26,277 nt of DNA from a virus, in IMG/VR virus record IMGVR_UViG_3300027847_001842, positions 1 through 26,277 of that record; one strand, 5' to 3'. This document shows, piece by piece, positions 16,855 through 22,970 of this stretch (positions within the stretch are counted from its first letter, which is position 1; each line of letters starts with the position of its first letter). Under the pieces are notes generated by a model that saw only the letters and a program-made list of their open reading frames with translations, searched no databases and was not told the origin of the DNA. The translations under genes were made by a program, and so were the position numbers.

Positions 16855-17177
16855 TCGTAGTCTACCCAGACTCAAAGTTTCTATGTATCCTATTTAGAAT
16901 ATACGTAGCCATTATATTATGGCATTGCTATATATAAGCCGATTCATTTGACACGATCTTCATAAAGGCCAAAGAGAGATATGTTAATAATAAGGATACT
17001 TTTGGAAAGTATGAAGATGATTCTTACGTATCAGGGTATCTTGACTCTTACAGCGACGCCTACCAAAATTTGTTTTATTGTTATTATGACGATGGATTAA
17101 AAAAGATAAACAATGAAGTGTTTGGCCTGTGGTACAGAACTCATACATGGTGGAGACCACGACATAGAAGAAGATGA
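16851..17177 (+). pseudogene. Membrane-anchored protein gene interrupted by an in-frame TAA
   Basis: ATG at 16851 overlaps the preceding stop as ATGA. The frame gives 28 residues, hydrophobic in the second half (FLCILFRIYVAIILWHCYI), then TAA at 16935-16937. Without a phase change it continues ADSFDTIFIKAKERYVNNKD, FGKYEDDSYVSGYLDSYSDA and on to TGA 17175-17177. The downstream part has no ATG, GTG or TTG before a late TTG, yet its composition (Tyr, Asp, Lys rich, well ordered) is clearly protein-like. The most economical reading is a single gene of about 80-108 codons with one nonsense change, for example from TAT or TAC. Stop read-through is possible but other genes in the window end with TAA. 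Confidence 0.55.
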
Positions 17178-17244
17178 AGCTGAGTTTGATGGTCATAAGA
17201 TTGTGACAAATCTATCGTGTCCAAAGTGTGAGGTGTGGGTATAA
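17113..17244 (+). CDS. Tiny zinc-ribbon protein, 43 aa
   Basis: ATG at 17113. The product starts MKCLACGTELIHGGDHDIEE and ends with VTNLSCPKCE and three more residues. Cys 3, 6, 36 and 39 form two CxxC knuckles, the four zinc ligands of a minimal ribbon, with an acidic loop between them. The pattern CxxCGTELIHGGDHD...VTNLSCPxC is common in small phage proteins of unknown function. The usual short C-terminal tail after the last knuckle is nearly absent here. It overlaps the end of the interrupted frame upstream by about 65 bases. Confidence 0.75.
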   Translation: MKCLACGTELIHGGDHDIEEDEAEFDGHKIVTNLSCPKCEVWV

Positions 17245-17251
17245 GTGTATC

Positions 17252-17645
17252 ATGGAAAAGACCTTGATGATGAGACGAGACTTCATTAAATCAACATCAC
17301 TGGCAGCCCTGCCATTGTTATTACTGATAACCTGGGATGTAGAAGGAAAGGTTACAATTGCGTACCTACCCTACCTTCCACCAAAGCCTGGAATTGAAAA
17401 ACTACTAATGTGTGGGTATAAGAGGGGGGGGTCACTAATACTATCAGTATTCATCCCCACGATGATCTTTTTTTCGCAAAGTATAGATTCGCTCCATCAA
17501 AGTCGAAGCGAGGGGTGAGATTAATATTTTTGATATAAGGTCCGATATAAAACACTGGATCACAATAAACATCACTGGGGAAGTTCAATTATTTATCAAC
17601 CATAAATTTGTCTCAGGACACTACTTATGCAAGAAAATAAAATAA
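17252..17645 (+). pseudogene. Signal-bearing small gene with two apparent frameshifts at G-runs
   Basis: From ATG 17252 the frame reads through RRDFIKSTSLAALPLLLL, which resembles a twin-arginine or lipoprotein-type signal, then PYLPPKPGIEKLLMCGYKRG to an eight-G run (17424-17431). The frame used up to there gives poor sequence afterwards and stops at 17518. A -1 shift at the G8 opens VTNTISIHPHDDLFFAKYRF and SKSKRG; a second -1 shift at the G4 run (17512-17515) opens EINIFDIRSDIKHWITINIT and EVQLFINHKFVSGHYLCKK, ending at 17645. The three parts join into a credible protein of about 130 residues. This is an inference from composition; a 96-residue or shorter intact product is the alternative. 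Confidence 0.4.
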
Positions 17646-18418
17646 TAGTAGATTTTTCATTGAAGTTAGCTAATGAAATATTAGTAAGGAACATCAATAA
17701 TTTAGATGAGGTTTCAATACTGATTGAAGTTAGGCTTCATGATGTGATTAGAGATTTGATGAATGATTATTCAACACAAATTGTAGGGGCGATGAAGCGA
17801 TCAGTAGAGAAGGCGGACTATTTAAAACGGATTGAACAACAGGATAAAAACAGAATTGGCAGTAAAAAATATCTATCAGATTACCGTCAATATACATGGG
17901 GGCACATAGAAAGTGAAAATAGTCAAAGGTTTGCCAATGCTCTGGAACTAAAAAAGAAGGGTATATCAAACGTTGATATTGCCAGACAATTCGATGTCTC
18001 AGAGGGTGCTGTACGAAAGTGGCTCAAGAAGGCAGAATCAGAAGAATACATCATCAAGGCCAATTATAAGGTTCCTGAAGATGGAAAAACTTGTAATGGA
18101 TACACTCTCGCTGAAATTGCTGCCTATGTTTTGGAATTTACTCCGAGAGGTTATCGTGTTTCCGCAAAGAAGATTGAAGCCATTCTAAAATCAATGGAGG
18201 CCGAGGAAGTCAGGACTAAAAAAGAAAGGAAATGGAAAATAGAAAAAATACAATTAAATGCAGCTAAAGCTAAGAAAGCGGCAGCTAATCGAGCTGCAAA
18301 TGGTACGGCGGTGAATGATGATTTTGAACATTTATTAACTTATGTTAAAGAAAGATTTGGCAAAGAAATTATTGATGATTTTAATTCTCGCTTTGCCAAA
18401 GAAAACCCCAATCTATAA
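17627..18418 (+). CDS. Helix-turn-helix DNA-binding protein, 263 aa
   Basis: An intact 263-residue protein from ATG 17627. Residues about 112-134 (GISNVDIARQFDVSEGAVRK then WLKK) are a textbook homeodomain-like helix-turn-helix as in resolvase, transposase or small-terminase DNA-binding domains. The N-terminal 100 residues are helical and charged; residues 185-230 are a Lys/Ala-rich helix (AAKAKKAAANRAANGTA); a short acidic C-terminal part follows. It could be a phage regulator or a small terminase subunit, which also combines such an HTH with helical regions; no distinguishing motif is visible. Its start lies 19 bases inside the end of the broken upstream frame. Confidence 0.6.
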   Translation: MQENKIIVDFSLKLANEILVRNINNLDEVSILIEVRLHDVIRDLMNDYSTQIVGAMKRSVEKADYLKRIEQQDKNRIGSKKYLSDYRQYTWGHIESENSQRFANALELKKKGISNVDIARQFDVSEGAVRKWLKKAESEEYIIKANYKVPEDGKTCNGYTLAEIAAYVLEFTPRGYRVSAKKIEAILKSMEAEEVRTKKERKWKIEKIQLNAAKAKKAAANRAANGTAVNDDFEHLLTYVKERFGKEIIDDFNSRFAKENPNL

Positions 18419-18428
18419 AACTTAAAAT

Positions 18429-18593
18429 ATGAAAATGTCACCATTAGCAATTGAAATTATTTTATATTATCACACCTCCCCACCAGATGTGGATTATTAC
18501 AATCTTGATAGCCCAGTCTCGCAAGACATTATAGAGAATTTAACAACTCGTTCGTGCGGCACTTATTTCCTCTCCCCCGAAAAGGGTGGTTAA
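18429..18593 (+). CDS. Small phage protein, possibly truncated
   Basis: ATG at 18429, ten bases after the HTH gene. The product, 54 residues, starts MKMSPLAIEIILYYHTSPPD. This resembles small phage proteins beginning M-x-PLA-(I/L)-x-IL-(L)-HY-xx-xP, thought to adopt a winged-helix-like fold, and its SCGTYFLSPEKGG matches the position of their Y-x-LT-E-KG segment near the C-terminus. In those relatives about 15-20 residues follow; here TAA comes at once. The frame one base over continues VNARNDNLIQMKNKV to 18714, so a small frameshift may have cut the end. Confidence 0.5.
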   Translation: MKMSPLAIEIILYYHTSPPDVDYYNLDSPVSQDIIENLTTRSCGTYFLSPEKGG

Positions 18594-18609
18594 TGCCAGA
18601 AATGATAAT

Positions 18610-18744
18610 TTAATTCAAATGAAAAACAAAGTCACCAATCTCCTGAATAGGTATACTAGGAGGGGCAATGTAGATTTCTGGGTATCCATTTACAGACACC
18701 ACCCAAAACGTTAGGGCAATTTCGTTGAAGAAAATAGAAGCCAT
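18610..18744 (-). CDS. Possible small leftward gene, 44 aa
   Basis: Leftward ATG at 18744 and TAA at 18610-18612. The product is hydrophobic and well composed, including NEIALTFWVVSVNGYPEIYI and APPSIPIQEIGDFVFHLN. It lies 126 bases beyond the MerR-like gene on the same strand and could share its transcript. The opposite strand over the same bases also has a 31-residue frame, so one of the two is a shadow; I favour this one for its composition and ATG. No family recognised. Confidence 0.35.
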   Translation of the reverse strand: MASIFFNEIALTFWVVSVNGYPEIYIAPPSIPIQEIGDFVFHLN

Positions 18745-18811
18745 AATTAATATCCGTTTACCACAAAGATAAAGGAAAACTTTATGAAAGCAGGATTCCT
18801 ATTTAGTTAGA

Positions 18812-18844
18812 TGCACAAATAGCATTTAATTTCCCATTTGTGCA
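18812..18844. repeat. Inverted repeat after the MerR-like gene
   Basis: TGCACAAAT (18812-18820) and ATTTGTGCA (18836-18844) form a perfect nine-base dyad with a 15-base spacer, 26 bases beyond the leftward MerR-like stop. It may be a weak terminator or a protein-binding dyad; there is no strong U-tract. Confidence 0.4.
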
Positions 18845-18870
18845 CCCCTTAGTCAGCCCTAATACAGTAA

Positions 18871-19461
18871 TTAATGTTCCATGAGGGCTTTCATTTCTTT
18901 CATTTCTTTCATTTCTTTCAATTTTCTTTCAATTTTCTTTTCATTGATTACATAGTGAAAACTCAATGAAATATGGTTGGTGAGGCTTTTGTGATTACGA
19001 GTATTGTCCAAATCAAACTGTGTGGCAAACTCGACAGAGAAGTCGCTAAAAATTAGAAGGTAGATAGCTTGTCTTTCGCTAAGATACTGTGCCACAAAAA
19101 ATTCCAATAAAGGCATTCTGGATGGGCTGACCTTCTTTGCATCAAAAGTAAGTTGCTGGTAAATGTGTTGAATGTCCTGTAACGAGATTCCGAAATTCCG
19201 TAAATCACGGATTAGCAGCAACCAAACTAAGTCAATGAAAGAGAACAGCCGCCAGCCTTTTCCCTTGGCCCCTCGTTCAGCATCAAACAAACCACCTTTC
19301 TCCCAAGAGTTCAAGATGCGATAAGAAAAGGATCTGAGTTCATCCCTCAGTTTAATATCCCTTTCATTCAGTTTGCTGCGGGCATCTTCATGTGTAGCAA
19401 ACCATTGAATGTATCTGTCCTTAAAATTATCCTCTCGTAAAATCTGTTCTTCCTGGGCCAT
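18871..19461 (-). CDS. MerR-like DNA-binding regulator
   Basis: A 196-residue leftward product from ATG at 19461. Residues about 45-100 fit a MerR winged helix: FSYRILNSWEKGGLFDAERG, then KGKGWRLFSFIDLVWLLLIR and DLRNFGISLQDIQHIYQQL, i.e. recognition wing (WRLFS-x-x-D) followed by the LRxxGISLxxI helix. The normal N-terminal first helix is preceded by about 40 charged residues. The rest is a helical, mostly hydrophobic effector or dimer region without the metal-binding Cys pattern of classic MerR. The C-terminus ends in an EMK repeat coded by a nine-base microsatellite. A dyad with nested palindrome lies 83 bases upstream and is a likely operator. Candidate phage regulator, or partition or replication protein. 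Confidence 0.65.
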   Translation of the reverse strand: MAQEEQILREDNFKDRYIQWFATHEDARSKLNERDIKLRDELRSFSYRILNSWEKGGLFDAERGAKGKGWRLFSFIDLVWLLLIRDLRNFGISLQDIQHIYQQLTFDAKKVSPSRMPLLEFFVAQYLSERQAIYLLIFSDFSVEFATQFDLDNTRNHKSLTNHISLSFHYVINEKKIERKLKEMKEMKEMKALMEH

Positions 19462-19543
19462 CGAAACTTACCATTTGGTAATATTTAGTAAAAGTAAGCA
19501 ATTCTCATCAGAATTGTTAGAATCAATAGAGGGTTAGCTTGTA

Positions 19544-19593
19544 AAACTTGTATGTTCTTGTATACAAGCATAAACACAAGAACATACAAGTTT
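19544..19593. promoter_or_regulatory. 18-base perfect inverted repeat with nested palindrome
   Basis: AAACTTGTATGTTCTTGT (19544-19561) and its exact complement (19576-19593) flank a 14-base spacer. CTTGTATACAAG (19558-19569) is a perfect palindrome overlapping the left arm, and CTTGTAT occurs twice on the left arm side. A strong candidate operator for the MerR-like regulator, or part of an origin. Confidence 0.7.
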
Positions 19594-19650
19594 AAAGAAA
19601 GGTAAGGTCCATTCTAAAGTCCATTGAAATTCAGGTAAAAAGAACGAAAA

Positions 19651-19724
19651 AGAACGTTAATAGAACGTTAATAGAACGTTAATAGAACGTTAATAGAACG
19701 TTAATAGAACGTTAATAGAACGTT
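19651..19724. repeat. Tandem 11-base repeats AGAACGTTAAT
   Basis: Six exact copies start at 19651, 19662, 19673, 19684, 19695 and 19706, and a seventh AGAACGTT at 19717. A degenerate copy precedes them (AGAACGAAAA, 19641). Each contains the palindrome AACGTT. The 11-base step keeps every site on nearly the same face of the helix, as in iteron or protein-polymerisation arrays. Confidence 0.85.
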
Positions 19725-20093
19725 TTCACCACAACAACCATTGATAAAATACTTGTAAAGTAGTTGTTTGGTTGTTTGTAGTGGTTTAGACAACCATAAA
19801 CAACTGAACATCAATAAGGATTTTTGAACAAACACCTATTGAACTTTGATCTTGTAATCAAAGAAAAGACGATATTATCGTCAATCATGAGTAGCTCCTA
19901 ATAGCTTTCATTACTTGCATATTACTTGCAAGCAACTTTTGAAAGTATCATGATGACCACATTTGGGTCATTATGAATAATCCATACGAACATATTATAG
20001 CCTTAATTTCCTAATTTTCCACTTTGGGAATATTGGGAAAGTACCAAAAGGCTCATTTCTTTTGAAAAAGGATACAGGGAATTTTCAGGGAAT

Positions 20094-20218
20094 TTTCAGG
20101 AACTATGTAAACAACTGATATTCAGCTATTAATGCTATGTGTTCAATTGGTGAGAGGAATTTTCAGGAACTTTCAGGAACTATGTAAACAACTGATATTC
20201 AGCTATTAATGCTATGTG
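20094..20218. repeat. Perfect 48-base direct repeat
   Basis: Bases 20094-20141 recur identically at 20171-20218, 77 bases apart, and similarity continues after each copy to GAGGAATTTTCA. Short copies of GGAATTTTCAGG also precede the first (20078-20100). Confidence 0.85.
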
Positions 20219-20298
20219 CTTAATAGTTAGAGGAATTTTCAAGTAACCTTAAAAAGAGTTTTTAAACCCCAAAACCTCAGAGGAGTTATTTTTTTCCA

Positions 20299-20376
20299 GG
20301 CAAAGCGGGCAAGAAAAAAGGCAAAGCGGGCAAGAAAAAAGGCAAAGCGGGCAAGAAAAAAGGCAAAGCGGGCAAA
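20299..20376. repeat. 21-base tandem repeat
   Basis: Three full copies (20299-20319, 20320-20340, 20341-20361) of GGCAAAGCGGGCAAG followed by six As, plus a partial fourth to 20376. Rightward it could encode GKAGKKK repeats ending GKGMGGF and TAG, but no start codon precedes it in frame. It lies 100 bases beyond the terL stop. Confidence 0.8.
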
Positions 20377-20475
20377 GGTATGGGGGGCTTTTAGGGGCAT
20401 CAAGGGGGGAGTACTCCCTAATTTAATTGCTGATAGTCTTTTTGAGCGTCGCCGAGGGTGGATTTTTAGCGGTTG

Positions 20476-22473
20476 TTAGTAATCTGCGTAAGACCCATTA
20501 GAAACAGAGACTATTCCTTCCTTCCTTTTCTCTACCAAAACGCAGGGGCGCTCGTTGTAACAAAGCCAATAGCCAATCATTGTAGGGATAAGGACGTCGT
20601 CATGTTGCCCCTCTACGTGTCCCATCCTATTGCGGCCACCACGACTGGGGTCTTTGTGTTCATAAAAAGATGCCTCATAGTAAACCTCTTCATCAAACTC
20701 CAGTAGGCCGTCCTCTCTTAGAAGCTTAAGCATAAAGTTTGATATCCTTGTCTTGTTGTCGTTGGTAGTCCACCAACCATACTTGGTAGGGAGGCCTGCC
20801 CTGACTTGGTCTACAGGGGTTCGGGTATACATATTCTTAACCACCTTACCTATCTCATCGATAAAGGTCTCAAAGTGCTGGCCTTCGGTATCTCCTTGGT
20901 TCTGCCCTGTGAAGTTGGCTTCAATAGCCAATAAGGCATCACCATAGATGTGGGCTAACTGGGCAGCCTTCCAAGCCATGATGTCTTGATCGATCCTTCC
21001 CTTCCATGAAAACACCCTTTGTGGAACCCCCCCTTTTGTCATTGGTGCACGGTCAAAGCCATTGATAGTACTCCAGTCGGCAGTCTTTGATTTACCTCCT
21101 ATGTCAACGGTGACGATGTATCTATTTTGGTAAATAAAATCTTCTGGTGGCGCGGGCTTATTAGGCATATCCCATATTCTCAAATTACCATGCTCCTGTT
21201 TTAATGGGAATATGTTCTCAAGTATTTCTTTACCTGTTCCTTCCGGATAAATCTCTCCAATAAAAGGGGGAACCCTCATAGTCTTCTTAATTTTCATAGA
21301 GTACTGTGGCGGGAAGAACAGCCTTCCGGAGGAAGCGAAGGCCTCCTCTGCCGAGGATGGGAACTCTGAGAACATCCGCCATGTATCATTGTGGTAGTTC
21401 TTAAGTTTGACGCGATACCACTTAATCCCTTCCAGTGTGGCCCCCATACCCCATACAGACTTCTCATACTCGGTCATTGAATCAATAAGAGCCTTGGCCT
21501 CCTCAACATCTCCGAATTCTATTTGGTATAGTTCAATTAAGAACCATGGAATAAACAAGGGGGTGTATGGGTTCTTTTTTTGAGTAGCGGCCATATATTC
21601 TCGATGGAAGAAACCACCAGATCCTTTAGCGGTAGACTCAAGCGCAAGAAAGGAATAAGGCTCTTCCAGTATCGATCCGGTGATTGTTTGCATTAAGTCT
21701 TCTGGCTTCCTAGTCTCAGAGGACTGCCACGAAGCTATCTCTGTGCAATGAGCCATCTTGATGTTTTTCACCCGGAGGCCTTCAGGCTTAACCATAGACC
21801 CCACAGAAATCACACATCGTCTATCCTTAATGATTCTTGTTTTGGTTGATCCTTCAAAAGACTCAAGGACATAATCTTTTAATTCATAGTTGTCAAGCAG
21901 GGTGTTATACATACTCCTGACGGTGATCGATTGTTCTTCGGTATCCCCGACAATTACACTATGCCAGTTGATTTTATGTATCAGTTGTATCCACGCCATG
22001 TAGATTTCTATAAGTGTAGACCCTCCCCACTGTCTTGCTTTGACAAGGATAATACGTATGGGCATTTCTGCAATACGCATCTTTTCCAATTCGGCCAATA
22101 GAATCCTTTGGGCATACCGCAGTATGAAGGGAACAACAGGCAAAGTCCCGCCAATGTCTGTTTTCGGTTCTATCATTGTTGTGAGGCCAGCCCAGAATTC
22201 AAAGTCCTCGGCAAACCGGCAGGCGTTCATTTCTTGTATACCGGTGTCTAAGGGAATATCTAGATCATGGCAGTAGTGATCTAGGGACTCATGTTGAGCG
22301 AAAGGGGAGCTTTCAAGAGATTTAGGCAGGTAAATTGGTATTGTATTGGCAGATACGCGGAAAGGGAACCTTTCTATCAGGCTTCCTTCACCTGTTCCAG
22401 GTACGTAGGGGTCGGTAAAAACCTTGTTTCTCTTATCATTTTCTTTAAAGTACTCATGGTAATTGCTGTTCAT
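20476..22473 (-). CDS. terL: Terminase large subunit
   Basis: The packaging motor: an N-terminal ATPase drives DNA through the portal and a C-terminal RNase H-fold nuclease cuts genome units. Numbered from ATG at 22473 (665 aa): Walker A-like KARQWGGST at about 145-153 (the Arg/Gln/Ser-Thr variant usual in terminases), Walker B MAHCTEIA near 240-247 with the catalytic Glu at 245. The nuclease acids are in VTVDIGGKSKTADWST (Asp 457), LLAIEANFTG (Glu 518) and GQHDDVLIP (Asp 625/626). All key residues are present. The frame is open 38 codons further upstream, but that part overlaps the divergent gene and reads as low-quality hydrophobic sequence; MNSNYHEYF behind an A/T-rich leader is the better start. 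It is transcribed against portal, scaffold and capsid genes. Confidence 0.95.
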   Translation of the reverse strand: MNSNYHEYFKENDKRNKVFTDPYVPGTGEGSLIERFPFRVSANTIPIYLPKSLESSPFAQHESLDHYCHDLDIPLDTGIQEMNACRFAEDFEFWAGLTTMIEPKTDIGGTLPVVPFILRYAQRILLAELEKMRIAEMPIRIILVKARQWGGSTLIEIYMAWIQLIHKINWHSVIVGDTEEQSITVRSMYNTLLDNYELKDYVLESFEGSTKTRIIKDRRCVISVGSMVKPEGLRVKNIKMAHCTEIASWQSSETRKPEDLMQTITGSILEEPYSFLALESTAKGSGGFFHREYMAATQKKNPYTPLFIPWFLIELYQIEFGDVEEAKALIDSMTEYEKSVWGMGATLEGIKWYRVKLKNYHNDTWRMFSEFPSSAEEAFASSGRLFFPPQYSMKIKKTMRVPPFIGEIYPEGTGKEILENIFPLKQEHGNLRIWDMPNKPAPPEDFIYQNRYIVTVDIGGKSKTADWSTINGFDRAPMTKGGVPQRVFSWKGRIDQDIMAWKAAQLAHIYGDALLAIEANFTGQNQGDTEGQHFETFIDEIGKVVKNMYTRTPVDQVRAGLPTKYGWWTTNDNKTRISNFMLKLLREDGLLEFDEEVYYEASFYEHKDPSRGGRNRMGHVEGQHDDVLIPTMIGYWLCYNERPCVLVEKRKEGIVSVSNGSYADY

Positions 22474-22501
22474 CGATATAAAATTACTATTTTTGGAATT
22501 A

Positions 22502-22837
22502 ATGGAGCTAAAGGCAGGGCTGTTCATAGAAGGCCAAGAGAAAAAAAAAGAGATAATTGAGTTTATCAAAGCTCTGCGCCAACACAATATTTTATCAAAA
22601 AAGAGAGCTAAAGAAGCTGGCCACTATATAGAAAGGGCTTTTCAAGTGGCATTTGTCCAAGATACACAGGAAAGGTATTTATTGGACGATGATCTGATAA
22701 TAATAAACAATATATTAAACCAAGTGGCTAGAGGAAAGAGGAAGGTGATGTTTGAGCTTACTGAAGATGGTTTTTGTCTTCGTGAAGTATTTACAGGGGA
22801 GGAGTGGCAATTGATGGTAGGAGCAAAACCAAGTTAA
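22502..22837 (+). CDS. Small helical protein divergent from terL, unknown
   Basis: A 111-residue product from ATG at 22502 (MELKAGLFIEGQEKKKEIIE); the frame opens earlier, but that start would lie within terL. It is mostly helical and charged, with VARGKRKVMFELTEDGFCLR as a likely beta hairpin near the end. The starts of this gene and terL are only 28 bases apart on opposite strands, and TATTTTTG (22488-22495) in that gap fits a -7 element, which would give an almost leaderless message. By position it could be a small terminase or head accessory protein, but no motif shows it. Confidence 0.55.
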   Translation: MELKAGLFIEGQEKKKEIIEFIKALRQHNILSKKRAKEAGHYIERAFQVAFVQDTQERYLLDDDLIIINNILNQVARGKRKVMFELTEDGFCLREVFTGEEWQLMVGAKPS

Positions 22838-22896
22838 TTTGCTACCATCATAAGATTGCCTTAAATTAGAGGCACGTAATAATACAGGAAGTAAGG

Positions 22897-22945
22897 GAGA
22901 CTTTCGAAATGACAGAAAATTGTCATTCGGAGGTCTCTTTTTTTT
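22897..22945 (+). promoter_or_regulatory. Long leader hairpin with T-tract before the scaffold gene
   Basis: GAGAC (22897-22901) through to GTCTC (22933-22937) forms a stem of about 17 pairs with two G-T pairs and one bulged A, closed by GACA/TGTC around GAAAAT, then eight Ts (22938-22945). It ends 33 bases before the ATG at 22971 and 60 bases after the previous stop, so it can end the upstream gene or sit in the leader of the next. Confidence 0.7.
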
Positions 22946-22970
22946 ATTTAATAAAAACAACAAAAACACA

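Larger units (their letters stand above)
19462..20475. other. Gene-free repeat-rich kilobase between MerR-like gene and terL
   Basis: No convincing gene on either strand. Besides the repeats listed separately it holds ACCATTTGGT next to the MerR-like start (19470-19479), GTTGTTTG twice in tandem (19763-19778) facing ACAACAACCA (from 19732), GACGATATTATCGTC (19868-19882, seven-base arms), ATTACTTGCA twice (19910-19930) and ATGACC/GGTCAT (around 19953-19972). Such density of direct and inverted repeats beside a DNA-binding protein gene and terL fits an origin, a packaging site or a partition site. Which one cannot be told from sequence alone. Confidence 0.6.

Noticed and set aside
16935-16937. 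TAA read as a sense codon throughout the genome
   Set aside because: Other genes in the window, including the portal and terL, end properly with TAA, and TAG and TGA are also used as stops, so there is no general reassignment.
16981-17100. 39-residue frame from ATG 16981
   Set aside because: Out of frame with the more protein-like sequence that runs from 16938 through the same bases.
18619-18714. Rightward 31-residue frame starting MKNKVTNLL
   Set aside because: Overlaps a better leftward frame; kept only as a possible shifted end of the 18429 gene.
19651-20376. CRISPR-like array
   Set aside because: Repeats are adjacent tandem units of 11 and 21 bases or a single spaced pair; there are no regular unique spacers and no cas genes.
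20753-20947. Rightward frame within terL
   Set aside because: Lies opposite the conserved nuclease region of terL, which has all key residues in its own frame.
22474-22587. Upstream extension of terL by 38 codons
   Set aside because: Overlaps the divergent gene and gives low-quality hydrophobic sequence; the ATG at 22473 has a proper A/T-rich leader.
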